Notes: generated from the letters alone by a model not told the origin. Numbered from the stretch's first letter, positions 1-10,079 are shown. The stretch: DNA of 64,000 nt from Amycolatopsis pretoriensis (GCF_900107925.1 NZ_FNUJ01000003.1:1029071-1093070); one strand, 5' to 3'. Numbers and translations: made by a program.

Positions 1-84
1 AGCACGCGGACAGGGAGCCACGAGTGACTCGGCGACATCGAGCGATAAATCCGCGAACCAAGCATGGCGTCATCGACCCACTGA

Positions 85-1017
85 TTAACACGCCTCCCAA
101 TCACCAGAAGCCTTCCAATCAACAGAAAATGCATCCTCAGCTGAGAGTGCCCGAGGTTCGGACAGAAGGACTTTTCCGTCACAAGAGAAGGAACGATCCC
201 TGAAAGCGGCCACATTGCGAACCGTCTTCCATGTTCCACTACCGCCCGCGTTCGCCCGACCTGTGAATGCACTGGCCGCAGTGATCGCAATGCTTCCAAA
301 ATTGGTCAGTTTCGCCCAGGAACAGCCTTCGGGGAAACAAAGTTGCGGGCGTTCAACGATCCATTGCGCCTGCGTAGCCACTCCAGCCGAAGCGGAGGCA
401 GGCAGGTCGAATTCAATGAATGTGCCTGTATTCTTGCTTACGTTTGCCAGCGTGATTTGCGCCCGCTTCTTATCCGTAGAGTATTTCACTGTGACGCGGA
501 CATCGTCGCCGGCCTCAACGGGCACCTGCGGCACCTTTTGTTCGTTATTGAACGGGTATACCTGCCACCAAAAATAGTAGAACGGAGTGGTACACGGGCC
601 ACCCGGACAGATGACGTCGGCATGTGTCCCAGCCTGAATCAGCGGATCTTGAGCACTTCCAACTCCGATTCCAGGCCAAATGGAGGACATCGACCCATTC
701 CCTTCTGCCACCGGCCGAGCAGTCGGCACCCGCCAGGACATCGTCGCGGCGGTGTACTGACCCACGGCAGTATGATAACCCGCCCAGGCGACGTTGTTGT
801 CATCCACCGGACCCGTTGCCGAGGCGAAGGATTTACTGCTATGGGAGGCGTTTCCAAAGACTGGGACGGATGACCCGACGTTCGAGTGGGCGGCGGTTGA
901 ACCGCTCGCGACGGCCGGGTACGTTTGGGTCAAAATCGAGAGAAGAGAAGTGATAACACCGAGGGTGATGAAAGTACTTAGTCGTGCGAATCGCAGCGAA
1001 GAATGCAGATGAGACAT
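85..1017 (-). CDS. Secreted G1 (eqolisin/A4-type) peptidase-like protein
   Basis: I place the start at the ATG at 1017, 27 codons inside the longest frame, because AAGGA lies about 8 bases upstream and a signal peptide follows directly (hydrophobic stretch ending near PAVAS). The mature part has the features of glutamic peptidases: an N-terminal WAGYHT strand, a WPGIGVG segment, a Gln in LIQAGT and a Glu in QWIVERP. These match the Gln and Glu pair that forms the catalytic dyad in the G1 family. Three Cys-containing loops (CPGGPC, CFPEGC) suggest disulfides, fitting an exported protein. Family membership is from motif recognition; activity is inferred. It stands alone, transcribed away from the ROK regulator. 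Confidence 0.75.
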   Translation of the reverse strand: MSHLHSSLRFARLSTFITLGVITSLLSILTQTYPAVASGSTAAHSNVGSSVPVFGNASHSSKSFASATGPVDDNNVAWAGYHTAVGQYTAATMSWRVPTARPVAEGNGSMSSIWPGIGVGSAQDPLIQAGTHADVICPGGPCTTPFYYFWWQVYPFNNEQKVPQVPVEAGDDVRVTVKYSTDKKRAQITLANVSKNTGTFIEFDLPASASAGVATQAQWIVERPQLCFPEGCSWAKLTNFGSIAITAASAFTGRANAGGSGTWKTVRNVAAFRDRSFSCDGKVLLSEPRALSAEDAFSVDWKASGDWEAC

Positions 1018-1708
1018 GTTACCATCCTTATCTTTGCATGGGATAATTGACTTGTGAAATTGCCATATTTCCTGAAGGTAGAGCTCAGGGGAAGCCATCG
1101 CGAATTAAGAGGCAGACATCAATAAAATAAAGGGCAACGGGGTTGCAATAGCTTGACTAGCCCCATTGTCGACTTCCACCCCGGCCAACGCAGCAGCGTC
1201 GCAGACCGAAAGGAGTAATCGCGTGATCGTCGAGGTACCCGAGGCGCTCGTCGCCCATAGGGACAACGAGAGATAGGTCCTTGCTGAGCGGGAAGAGATT
1301 GCTCTGCTCAAACCCGCAGGACGTAGGGGTGAAAGATCGACTGCCGACTGACCCGGTCGCGCAGTGGAAGATGGAGTTGCCAATGCGGACGCCTAAGACG
1401 GCGCAACTCGTCGCCCACGGCCCGTAGAACCTCTGGGCAAGCTAGGCCCGCACTGCGGCAGCACACGAAACTGACGAAATCGGTCCATTTCCGGAAAGCT
1501 GCGAACTCCCGAACGATGCGCTGTCCGTGCCGAAGGCGGATTAGGTACTTTCGCACTCCTGGACGTCCGGTGAGCCGGTCGACAACGGCTCCTCCGCCCC
1601 TTCAGCCAAGCACAGACGTGCAAGCCCTCAGCACCGGGCGGCGAGGGGCAAGACCCGCACACCGCAGCTGAGGTGCGCGGACGTGTGTGTATTGCGTAGA
1701 GTACGCGC
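1018..1708. other. Intergenic region, no confident gene
   Basis: About 690 bases between divergent genes. One frame on the minus strand (1308-1556, 82 codons) has a protein-like start (MRKYLIRLRHGQRIV) but no family I recognise and no clear ribosome site. On the plus strand an AAAGGAG followed by GTG near 1222 opens a frame of only about 17 codons. I see nothing else and treat the region as promoter and spacer DNA, possibly with gene debris. Confidence 0.4.
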
Positions 1709-2923
1709 GTGGGCGTTCCCGCCGCCGAGACGATCCGGACCGTACTTTGGGCGATCTGCGTCGATGGCGCCTCCAACAGGGTGGCTATTGCCGGCCGGTC
1801 CGGTACAGCGCGGTCGACGGTGGCGTCGACCGTCGAGTTCTTGATCGCCCAGGGCGTACTGGTCGAGCGGGACGTGCACGACGGCAGCCGTGGCCGCCCA
1901 GCGCGGGAACTCGCGCTCGGCCCCCGATCACCGCTGGCCGGGATCGTCGCGTTCACCCCGGGCGCGACAATCGCGGCGATCTCCGACCTGCACGGCATCG
2001 TCCGGTCCAGGCGAGTCGTTCGTAACGCCTTGTCGATCGGCCCAGAAACGGCGGTCGACACCGCAGCGCTGATGATCGACGAGATGATAGAGCAACAGCC
2101 GGCGCAAAGCCGGGTCGAGCTGGTCGTCGCGTCGATCGGCGCGCCGGTGAACGTGCGGACCGGTTCGGTGGTGCGCTCCAACAACCGCTCCGGCCCGGTG
2201 TCGTTTCCGTCGCTGGGCTGGGAGGATTTCCCGGTCGCTAGCTATCTCTCGCGGGTGCTGGGAGCACCCGCGATCCTCGAGAACGACGTCCACCTGCTCA
2301 CCATCGGCGATGGCGTCGGCGTCGGCCGCGATCGGCTGCCGCTCGTCCGTCTTCATGCCTCCATTGGCCTCGGCGCCGGGTTCCTCGACTCCGACGGGCA
2401 ACTGTTCCGCGGCGTCGGTGGCGTGGCCGGGGACGTCGCCCACTTGGTCCTCGAAAGTTCTTCCAAGCACGTTTGTTGGTGTGGCAAACGCGGCTGCATC
2501 AGCCAAACGGCGACGATCCACTCCATCGGCCGTGACCTCGGCCTTCCCGCACCGGCGGGCGACCAGCGTCTGCCGGCGGTGCTGCGCGAGGCCGTCGCCA
2601 ATCACGACGAGTCTGCCGTGCAGCGCATCCGGGACGCGGCGGATGCGGTCGGCCGCCTGGCGGCCGTTCTGGTGGATGTCCTCAACCCGGGTCGCCTGGT
2701 GCTCAGCGGCGAGCTCCTGCACCTGGGCAGCGACGCGCTCACGCGCATACGAACAGCAGTTTTCGAACGCGCGCTCCCGTCCGCCAGCCGTCACGTCGAC
2801 GTGACAGTCGCGACCGATGACGAGGACGGCACTCTGCCAGGCGCGGCTCGGCTGGCCGCCGACCGGATGCTCTCCGATCCCGCGGCGCTGCGAATGATGC
2901 GCGTAGCGGGTGCGGCGATTTAA
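1709..2923 (+). CDS. ROK-family transcriptional regulator / sugar kinase-like protein
   Basis: 404 residues with a GTG start. The N-terminal 70 residues form a winged helix (ARSTVASTVEFLIAQGVLV, then a GSRGRPAREL wing) as in ROK repressors such as XylR/NagC. The rest is the ROK actin-like ATPase fold. The zinc motif CWCGKRGC is intact, preceded by a GxGxG-like segment (IGLGAGFL) and GVGGVAGDVAH. ROK repressors normally sense a sugar or sugar phosphate. The GMC oxidoreductase starts about 110 bases downstream on the same strand, so the regulator may control it in response to a carbohydrate (inference). The kinase activity cannot be judged from sequence alone. Confidence 0.9.
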   Translation: MGVPAAETIRTVLWAICVDGASNRVAIAGRSGTARSTVASTVEFLIAQGVLVERDVHDGSRGRPARELALGPRSPLAGIVAFTPGATIAAISDLHGIVRSRRVVRNALSIGPETAVDTAALMIDEMIEQQPAQSRVELVVASIGAPVNVRTGSVVRSNNRSGPVSFPSLGWEDFPVASYLSRVLGAPAILENDVHLLTIGDGVGVGRDRLPLVRLHASIGLGAGFLDSDGQLFRGVGGVAGDVAHLVLESSSKHVCWCGKRGCISQTATIHSIGRDLGLPAPAGDQRLPAVLREAVANHDESAVQRIRDAADAVGRLAAVLVDVLNPGRLVLSGELLHLGSDALTRIRTAVFERALPSASRHVDVTVATDDEDGTLPGAARLAADRMLSDPAALRMMRVAGAAI

Positions 2924-3032
2924 TCCGAAGCTGTACCTTTATCTGTCGTTGACCGGATAAATGTGGTCCTCATACCCTCTCAGCATCAGCCAAGCCCCGT
3001 GCCGGCGCCCATCGCGACAGAAGGAACAGGCA

Positions 3033-4649
3033 GTGAGTCGATCGATGTCTGAAGGGCCCGTCTTCGTCGGTCCGGGAACTTCCCGAGATCTTCCCGCCCA
3101 TGTGGATGTGCTCATCGTGGGCTCAGGACCGAACGGGGCCACTTACGCCCGCGTGCTGAGCGAGCAGGCACCTCGGGCACGCATCCTCATGGTCGATACC
3201 GGTCCTCGGCTGACCACGGTGCCCGGCGTCCATGCTCGCAACATCGCCGACCCGGTCGAGCGCGCCGAGGTCGTCGCCGGCTCGGAGGGCGGCAGGCGGA
3301 CCGCGTCCGCCGTCATCGGTGTTCATCTGCGGCAGAACGGCCCCCACATTGTGCCCGCGGCGGGCACTTTCTTCGTCGACCCGGACCGAGCCGCACGCAA
3401 CGAGGCGGGCACGCTGCCAGCCGCGGCGCTCTCGTCCAACGTCGGCGGGATGGGGAGGCACTGGGCCGCCGCGACACCCACCCCGCATCCCGCAGAGCTT
3501 CCGGAGAGCGTTCCCGTCGGCGAATGGAGCGAGCTGCTCGCCACGGCGCGCACCCTGGTAAGCACGAATTCCGCCCCCATGACCTCGACTGGCGAATGGG
3601 CGGAGTGCCTTCGCCGACTCGGCGCGGCGTTCGACAGTCGGCTCCCGCCCGGCCGGAAGACCGGTGACATGCCGATCGCGCGCCGAGTCGATGCGCGGGG
3701 AACGGTCGTGTGGTCGGGGACGGACACCATCCTCGGCACCCTCGCGACCGAACCGCGGGACAGCTTCGCGATCGCTGCGGACACCGTCTGCACCGGCCTG
3801 GTCGAAGAGCGGGGGCGAATCACTGCGGCGACGCTGGCTTCCGTCCTTGACGGATCGGTGAGGACCGTCGCAGCCACCGTTGTCATCGCCGCCGCGGACT
3901 CGCTCCGCACACCGCAGCTGCTTTGGGCTTCGGACATTCGGCCTGACGCACTGGGGCGCTACCTCGGTGATCACATCATCGTGTCCGCCGCAATTACACC
4001 GGACTACTTCGACCGCCACGACGACGTCACCGCGATCTTCGAGGCGAACAGGTCGCTCGACGACACCGCGGGTACTCCTTCCATGGGGCTCGGCACGATC
4101 CCCTTCGATCCCGACCACCACCCCATGCACGTCCAAGTGGGCCAGGCCGCGATCTACCCCCGAGACACCGGGCGCGGCAAAGGGGTCGTCATGTTCGGCT
4201 GCATGCTGGCGAAAGACGCCCGCATCGAGGACCGCGTCCGATTCAGCGACCATGGCGCCGATCGATACGGCATGCCCGCCATCGAGTTCGACTACAGTCT
4301 CACCGACCGTGATCACGAGCTGATCGAACTGGCGAGGCGCGATGTCGGTCGTGCTGCCGAAGCTCTTGGGGCGGATGCCGCCGTCCATCCGAGGATCCAG
4401 CCCCTCGGCATGTCGCTGCACTACCTCGGAACCACGCGCACCGGAGCACGCGACGACGGGACGTCGGTCTGCGATTCGACCTCACGAGTTTGGGGCATCG
4501 ACAACCTCTACGTCGCGGGAAATGGCGTGCTACCTGCACAGTTCAGCTGCAATCCCACATTGGCCAGCGTCGCGATGTCCGTGCGAGGCGCGCGAGCGGC
4601 GTCGGCCAAGCTCGAGAACTCGTGGCGCAAGCCGGTCACCGCCGTGTGA
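3033..4649 (+). CDS. GMC-type FAD oxidoreductase, pyranose oxidase-like
   Basis: I start at the GTG at 3033, preceded by GAAGGA at good spacing; the longer frame begins at 2961. Near the N-terminus VDVLIVGSGPNGATYARVL is the Rossmann dinucleotide site (GxGxxG). NVGGMGRHWAAATP matches the FAD-contacting segment of GMC enzymes. The C-terminus has the GMC signature: LHYLGTTR, then STSRVWGIDNLYVAGNGVLP and CNPTLAS, in which the His and Asn correspond to the catalytic pair of pyranose 2-oxidases. Expected reaction: flavin-dependent oxidation of a sugar or C-glycoside hydroxyl. Substrate unknown. No signal peptide, so probably cytoplasmic. It follows the ROK regulator. Confidence 0.85.
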   Translation: MSRSMSEGPVFVGPGTSRDLPAHVDVLIVGSGPNGATYARVLSEQAPRARILMVDTGPRLTTVPGVHARNIADPVERAEVVAGSEGGRRTASAVIGVHLRQNGPHIVPAAGTFFVDPDRAARNEAGTLPAAALSSNVGGMGRHWAAATPTPHPAELPESVPVGEWSELLATARTLVSTNSAPMTSTGEWAECLRRLGAAFDSRLPPGRKTGDMPIARRVDARGTVVWSGTDTILGTLATEPRDSFAIAADTVCTGLVEERGRITAATLASVLDGSVRTVAATVVIAAADSLRTPQLLWASDIRPDALGRYLGDHIIVSAAITPDYFDRHDDVTAIFEANRSLDDTAGTPSMGLGTIPFDPDHHPMHVQVGQAAIYPRDTGRGKGVVMFGCMLAKDARIEDRVRFSDHGADRYGMPAIEFDYSLTDRDHELIELARRDVGRAAEALGADAAVHPRIQPLGMSLHYLGTTRTGARDDGTSVCDSTSRVWGIDNLYVAGNGVLPAQFSCNPTLASVAMSVRGARAASAKLENSWRKPVTAV

Positions 4650-5374
4650 AGGCGTGCGCGAATCACACGCGGCTACAAATAGACGCAGGCGCCGAACGAT
4701 CGCAGTGGACCACTACAGGCAACTGTAGGCAGACCCTTCCGAGACCGGAAGCGGGCCGCCATGAAGGGCGGTGCTCCTGGCAATGTTCTCTCGACTTCCG
4801 AGGGACAGGTCGTCAACGCTACATGCGGACCTCGCGGTGTGCCTGCGACGGTGGTTGAGCAGTCGGCCGGTCGGAGTGAGGCTGACCGAGCCAGCGCCAA
4901 GCTCGACCTTGACCTGGGCCTGCCCACGTCGGTCTGTGCGCGCGAAAGCAAGCTCTTAGCGGCCATCTGCCGTTTCCGCGCCGCCCGATCTTCAGGCCGC
5001 ATCGACGCAGCAGCCTGCGCGTCCAACCGTGGCCAGCCTCAACGGAAGGGTGGTCCGCGGGTGGACCGCGGAGATTCCGCTGCCCCGAGTCCGGGCTCGC
5101 GGTTGCCCCGGCCGGGCGATCCCGGTGATGAGCCCTGCCCAGCGAAGCCGAGGTGGCCGAGAGCCTCCGCCGATCGCGCAGCACCTCGATCCAGCTTGAG
5201 GTGAGCCGAAGCGTATCACCGAGGTCCGGTAGCTAGCTCTGCCTGGTGGGGGACAACCAAGGTTTCCCACCCGTGTGGACTCGATCCGGTCCGATTGGTG
5301 AGGGTTCTCCCGCTGTTTGGCTATGGGGCTGTTCGATGGCCAACAGATCTCCCGACTGTCGTCATCATGCCCCT
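4650..5374. other. Intergenic region, no confident gene
   Basis: About 725 bases. Several frames of 90-147 codons are open on both strands but their translations are rich in Arg, Pro and Ser with no recognisable domain, as expected for out-of-frame GC-rich DNA. It may hold decayed transposon or gene debris like the zone at 7.7-8.9 kb. No RNA gene or terminator was recognised. Confidence 0.4.
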
Positions 5375-5377
5375 ATG

Positions 5378-6076
5378 ATGATCTCTCGACAACGACTCGT
5401 CGGCTTCGTCGCACTCTTTACAGTGCTGGCGGGTTGTTCGACTGGCACGAGCACCAGCACATCCGCAACCGGCACGGCGGCGAAGTTGCCGGATGCCCGC
5501 ACTCTCCTGACGCAGTCCGCTGCCGGTGTCGGCGCCATCAACAGCGCACACCTCGCTCTTCAGGTCAACGGCACGATCCCCGGACTGGACGTGCAAGCTA
5601 TCGACGGCGATTTCACCAGGACAGGCGACGCCAAGGGCACCGGCAAGATCGCCGTTTCAGGGCAGATAGCCGAGATCGAGTTCGTGCTGCTCCAGGGTTC
5701 GCTCTACCTCAAAGGCCCGACTGGCGGGTACCAGCTTCTCCCGCAATCGGCCGCCGACGGTGTTTACGACCCACGAGTGATCCTCGACCCGGCCAAGGGG
5801 CTGCCCAACCTACTGACGACGGTCGCCGATCCGAAGACCGTCGGCAACGAAGTCGTCAACGGCACTCAAGCGACGAAGATCACGGGTACGGTCACCAAAG
5901 AACAGCTCTCCTCGCTTCTACCTGGAGTTCCCACCGGCGCAGATGCCACCTTCTGGCTGCTCCCGGACACGAAGTATCTCCCGGCGAAAGTCTCTCTGAC
6001 ATTCCCTGGTAACATCAGCGCTGACATGAGCTTGTCCGACATCGACAAGCCGTTCGCGGTGACCCCGCCAGTATGA
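5378..6076 (+). CDS. LprG/LppX-family lipoprotein
   Basis: Starts at one of two adjacent ATGs (5375 or 5378); the signal sequence MISRQRLVGF leads to the lipobox VLAGC, so the mature protein would be acylated on Cys20 and anchored to the outer face of the membrane. The body matches the LppX_LprAFG family, a half-barrel with a hydrophobic pocket for acylated lipids: AINSAHLALQVNGTIPGL, VVNGTQATKITGTV and a C-terminal LPAKVSLTFPG strand. Its stop overlaps the start of the downstream MFS gene (ATGA), reproducing the LprG-P55 pairing of mycobacteria, where the two proteins move triacylated lipids or drugs across the envelope. Translational coupling is likely. Confidence 0.88.
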   Translation: MISRQRLVGFVALFTVLAGCSTGTSTSTSATGTAAKLPDARTLLTQSAAGVGAINSAHLALQVNGTIPGLDVQAIDGDFTRTGDAKGTGKIAVSGQIAEIEFVLLQGSLYLKGPTGGYQLLPQSAADGVYDPRVILDPAKGLPNLLTTVADPKTVGNEVVNGTQATKITGTVTKEQLSSLLPGVPTGADATFWLLPDTKYLPAKVSLTFPGNISADMSLSDIDKPFAVTPPV

Positions 6077-7626
6077 CCGACTCGGTGACGGACGGCCGAT
6101 CATGGCGTAGCCGTTACGCCGTGATCGGCTTCAGCGGGATCGTGGTTCTGCTCGGAGCGCTAGACACTTACGTCATTGTCGGGATGCTCCGCGATATCGT
6201 AGGCGATCTTCAGATTCCGGTGAACCGGCTTGAACGCCTCACTCCCGTCGTCACGGGATACTTGCTCGGTTATGTCGCGGCGATGCCACTTCTCGGGCAA
6301 GCTTCCGACCGGTTCGGCCGGAAGCTTGTCCTGCAACTCTGCCTTGCCGGATTCGCAGCCGGATCCGTGCTTACGGCATTGTCGGACGACGTTGTCACCC
6401 TGGCATCGGGGCGGCTGGTTCAGGGCATCTCCAGCGGTGCCTTGCTGCCAGTCACCATGGCTCTGGCGGCGGACCTGTGGTCGAAGCGCCGGCGTGCAAC
6501 CGTGCTCGGCGGCATCGGCGCAGCACAGGAGCTCGGGAGCCTACTTGGTCCACTGTACGGCGTCGCCCTAGCCGCATCGAACGGCTGGCGAACGGTCTTC
6601 TGGGTGAACGTGCCCCTTGCGGTATCGGCGATGTTCGCTGTCGCGGTGGTGCTGCCGCGGAAAAAAAGGCTGCCAGGGACGCGGCCGAAGATAGATGTTC
6701 TCGGTGGAATGCTTCTCGCGACGGCACTCGGATTGCTCGTCGCCGGGCTCGACAACCCGGACCCTCGCAGCCAACTGCTTCCACCCTGGGGCGCGGGTTG
6801 TCTGATCGGTGCCGCGGCTGCAATCGCTGCGCTGGTGGCCTGGGAGCTTCGCACGAAGACCCGTTTGATCGACACGAAGGGGGTTTCATTAAGGCCATTC
6901 TTCGCAACGCTAAGCATCAACTTCGCATCGGGAACGGCACTGATGGTCACTTTGGTCGACGTCGACCTATTCTCTCAGACGTTGCTTAACCGGGATGATG
7001 CGGGCAGCATTTTATTATTGCTCCGATTTCTGGTCGCTCTGCCAATCGGCGCGATAACCGGAGGATTCATCGCAAATCGATACGGCGAACACCGGGTGAT
7101 CGCCGCCGGAATGCTCATCGCGGCCGGAGGTTATCTGCTGATCGCGAATTGGCCGGCCGATGTACTCGATGCGCGCTATCCGCTCGGCCTTTTTTCCTTT
7201 CCTCGGCTCGACGCACTGGTTGTCGCCGGACTCGGCCTTGGGCTCGTGATCGCGCCGGCTTCATCTGTTGTCCTTCGAGTTGTCCCCGCCTCACAACATG
7301 GGGTCGCTTCCGCCGGCGCTGTCGTTGCCCGGATGACAGGAATGCTGATCGGGGTCGCGACGCTGTCGGCCTGGGGCTTGCATCGATTCCAGTCCCTGAC
7401 TTCAGGACTTGCGACGCCGATCCGACCACTCTTCCCTTCATCGGAATCCTACGATCACGCATTGGCGGAGTACGTAGAGGAAGTCCGGCGGGCGATGCTG
7501 ACCGAATATAGAGAGATCTTCCTGGTCACCACCGGAGTATGCGTACTTGGAGTCCTCGTGGCGCTCCTACTGGGACGGCTGACTGTGTCACCACCCGACC
7601 AATCCGGCGATTCTGCGCCGACGTGA
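6073..7626 (+). CDS. MFS exporter, P55-like (DHA2 type)
   Basis: 517 residues with about 14 membrane helices. MFS motif A is present between helices 2 and 3 (GQASDRFGRKL), and a Pro/Gly-rich segment after helix 4 (LGSLLGPLYG) fits drug:H+ antiporters. The C-terminal part contains the extended stretch before the last helices (PIRPLFPSSESYDHALAEY) that I associate with P55 (Rv1410c-type) transporters. It begins inside the last codons of the LprG-like gene, so the two are co-translated. Role inferred by analogy: export of lipids or toxic compounds together with the lipoprotein. Confidence 0.88.
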   Translation: MTDSVTDGRSWRSRYAVIGFSGIVVLLGALDTYVIVGMLRDIVGDLQIPVNRLERLTPVVTGYLLGYVAAMPLLGQASDRFGRKLVLQLCLAGFAAGSVLTALSDDVVTLASGRLVQGISSGALLPVTMALAADLWSKRRRATVLGGIGAAQELGSLLGPLYGVALAASNGWRTVFWVNVPLAVSAMFAVAVVLPRKKRLPGTRPKIDVLGGMLLATALGLLVAGLDNPDPRSQLLPPWGAGCLIGAAAAIAALVAWELRTKTRLIDTKGVSLRPFFATLSINFASGTALMVTLVDVDLFSQTLLNRDDAGSILLLLRFLVALPIGAITGGFIANRYGEHRVIAAGMLIAAGGYLLIANWPADVLDARYPLGLFSFPRLDALVVAGLGLGLVIAPASSVVLRVVPASQHGVASAGAVVARMTGMLIGVATLSAWGLHRFQSLTSGLATPIRPLFPSSESYDHALAEYVEEVRRAMLTEYREIFLVTTGVCVLGVLVALLLGRLTVSPPDQSGDSAPT

Positions 7627-7789
7627 TCCTGGCACCGGAGTAGAAGCCTGCGGGCCGGCGACTCTGCTGTCCGAGTGCCACCTGGGCTTCTTCCCGCGTT
7701 CCGCAACGCCCCCGCTACGGCACCGCGGCGGCCGCCCCAGCAGCGCGACATCGTACCGTTGGCAGCGTAACTCCAGCACAGCTAATGCC

Positions 7790-8190
7790 CGTGCCCGTGC
7801 CCGGCCGACGACCGTCTGCACGCCGCGCTGACGAGTCCGCGATCAGCTCGTTTGCTCGGATTCGGCGCCGCCGGTGGCGACCGGCGGATCGAGGATCCTA
7901 CCGATCCGACAATTCTCGATCCGCCTGCTGGTACCGGAGGCCGCTGTTGCCCCGGCTGAATGAACACTCTTTCACCAGGAAACCGGTGTCGTCCTCGATC
8001 GGCCTCAGCCGGCTCGCCGAGGTGCTCGAGCACGTCGTCGCGAACGCCGCCAATGGCCCGGTCGGCCCCGCGCAAGAACAGCTTCCTGTTGTCGCTTGAC
8101 ATCTCAAGCCGCTTTGCGGCTCCGGCTGCTCAACCCGCGAGCAGCGTTCGACTCGATGGATTCCGCATTTGCAGACGCGAACCGGCACGC
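7790..8190 (-). pseudogene. IS701-family transposase relic
   Basis: No intact frame. Reading the minus strand across frames gives pieces in the order expected for IS701-type transposases: VRDDVLEHLGEPAEA, then DDTGFLVK around 7978-7998 (first catalytic region), then QRPPVPAGG followed by SRIVGS, a decayed form of the QRQYSGTAG..NCQ segment. Frameshifts separate the pieces and the ends are missing. Identification rests on remembered family motifs. Confidence 0.5.
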
Positions 8191-8299
8191 GCGGTGCACT
8201 GGCGGTCGATCAAGTTCACCGACAACGCGGCGGACACCAGCGCGTCGACTTCAGATGAGGGTCCGGAGTCGGAGTCTGGGGCGCTTGACTCAGGTGGCT

Positions 8300-8830
8300 C
8301 CACACCCCTCTCCTCCTGCCGTCAGCGACAGCTGGTCCTACGACTGGCAATCATCACCGGACGGTCCGGCCAACGATGCCGAGTTCGACCCCATGGCGTG
8401 GGGCGCACGAGACATCAATCCGACGAAGCTCGCGACCGCACGCAGCTCCTGCTCTACCCTGCTGGGGTTCAACCAGCCGGACGTGCCCACTCGGGCCGGC
8501 ACGTCAGGAAGACAGGCATCCGTGGCCGAAACTGCAGGCCGCCGGGATGCACGCCAGCAGCCCTGCCGTCGGGTTCCGACGTGGACACACCAGGCGACCG
8601 GCCGGACCAGTTCACGTCCGGTCGCATCCCGCCGTCTGCGCGTCGACTTCATCGCGCTGCATCGGTACGGGATAACCAGCAGGTCGGCCGCGGTCGACGA
8701 ACTGCGCACCTGCCAGGGATGCCCTGCGTCGAGCGTTACGCCTGGCTCACGTTGCCGGATGACGCCCGACGGGCATGTACTCCTCGTCTCGAACCGCCAA
8801 CGGAATCGGCGTCGCCTACCGTGGCGTGAG
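8300..8830 (+). pseudogene. Frameshifted glycoside hydrolase (GH128/Asl1-like) relic
   Basis: Two plus-strand frames carry successive fragments of one protein: SWSYDW, EFDPMAWGA and LLGFNQPD in one frame, WPKLQAAGMHASSPAV in the next, then RVDFIALHRYG back in the first. In intact family members these read as the core strands of a TIM barrel, with LLGFNEPD holding a catalytic Glu; here it is Gln, so the copy is both frameshifted and mutated. It sits beside the IS701 relic, consistent with a decayed insertion zone. Confidence 0.6.
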
Positions 8831-9001
8831 CTGAGACTCCTCTTGCACGGATTGGCATTTCGGGGGTCGGGCGAGACCGCCCTCACCCTCGTCGGCCGCG
8901 CCTCCGGAGCACCTGGGACAAAATGCGGAAGCTTCTGCCCTTTAAGTCAAACTTTCAACTTCTAAGTTGCAGCACATCTCACAGTGTGCAGAATACGTGC
9001 A

Positions 9002-9484
9002 ATGAGCAGTAATCAGATTAAACCAGAGTCGGGAAAAGCGGTTCCGTTCGTCCGGCCGACGACGATCACCATCGCCTTCTGGGCTTTTCTCGCTTCTACG
9101 ATACTCGGGCTGACCAACGGCGTTGTCGCGCTCTTTACTGGAAACTCCTCCGGTGACGCCGTCCGCACGGTCGTGGTCGAGAACGGCACAGATCTCAGTC
9201 AGCAGCAGGTCGACCAGGTCTCCACTGTGACCAACGCAGGCGCATTGGTGTTCTCTGTGATCATGTCGCTGTTGTACATTCTCTTCGCAGCCAAACTTCG
9301 GAGCGGGCGCAACTGGGCCCGGGTGTTGCTCACCGTGGTGGCCGGTCTACAATTGCTTGCCATCACGTTCGGACAGAGCACGATTCTCGGATACTTCAGC
9401 GCGATGAGCGCGGTGGTCGGTGCCGTGTCGTCCTTTGTCAACCCGTCGAACGACTACTTCCGCGCGGTCAAGGCCGCTCGCTGA
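9002..9484 (+). CDS. Small integral membrane protein, four predicted helices
   Basis: About 160 residues from the ATG at 9002. Four hydrophobic stretches are visible: TITIAFWAFLASTILGL, GALVFSVIMSLLYILFA, VLLTVVAGLQLLAIT and STILGYFSAMSAVVGAV. A polar loop of about 35 residues (SSGDAVRTVVVENGTD) separates the first two and would face outside. The layout resembles uncharacterised actinobacterial four-helix membrane proteins. No ribosome site is obvious, and the upstream DNA is the decayed zone. Function unknown. Confidence 0.6.
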   Translation: MSSNQIKPESGKAVPFVRPTTITIAFWAFLASTILGLTNGVVALFTGNSSGDAVRTVVVENGTDLSQQQVDQVSTVTNAGALVFSVIMSLLYILFAAKLRSGRNWARVLLTVVAGLQLLAITFGQSTILGYFSAMSAVVGAVSSFVNPSNDYFRAVKAAR

Positions 9485-10079
9485 CGGAAAGAGAGACCGG
9501 CGAGCGTCCTGGCTGCACCCTGGCTGCGAGTAACGTCGACTGAGGCTTGTCGTCGCAGCGACGCGAAGCTCAGAGTCACGACCCCGGGCCTCGCCGGCTC
9601 TTTTCCAAAGAATCATTACAGCAATCATCCGGCTATCCGATGGTGTTACCTGGCGAACCGAGCGGCTCGGAATCGGATTGCGGTCGCCATTTAACATGCG
9701 GCCGACGGCAGCCAGGTCGGCGCGGGCGGGCATACGCGCGGCGGCACTTGCCCGGAATAAATTGCACCGGTATCACGGATAAAGCTCGACGACCCGGTCG
9801 GCCAAGTCAAGAGCGCTCTTGCGGTGCTCTTCGTTGTACGCTCAGGCGTCGCCAAGGTCGGTCGGCCCACCAATGGCCCGTCTACTTCACGTTCCAAAGC
9901 AACCTCAACGGCGCTTATATCCGTTGTCCGGGATTGGCGCCAGCCGCGTCGCGCTCTTCGGCGAGTTGGTCGACGACGTCTTCATCGGCGTCTTCTACGG
10001 CCAGGAAACCAACTCGGATCTACGACATGCAGAACCCTGTGTCCGACCGTTCACACCGGATGAAGAACCGCCGCCCGGC
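9485..10079. other. Intergenic region, no confident gene
   Basis: About 595 bases between convergent genes. A plus-strand frame near 9930-10030 has a protein-like stretch (LFGELVDDVFIGVFYG) without a start or continuation, so gene debris is possible. No terminator hairpin was found by eye. Confidence 0.35.

Noticed and set aside
3123..4421. 432-codon open frame on the minus strand
   Set aside because: Lies wholly opposite the GMC oxidoreductase; Arg/Gly-rich translation without domains, a GC-rich antisense shadow.
4673..5270. Short minus-strand frames in the 4.7-5.3 kb gap
   Set aside because: No ribosome sites, no domains, and biased composition.
7960..8965. Two overlapping 289-codon plus-strand frames as genes
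   Set aside because: They hold fragments of a frameshifted hydrolase and antisense transposase debris, so I report relics instead.
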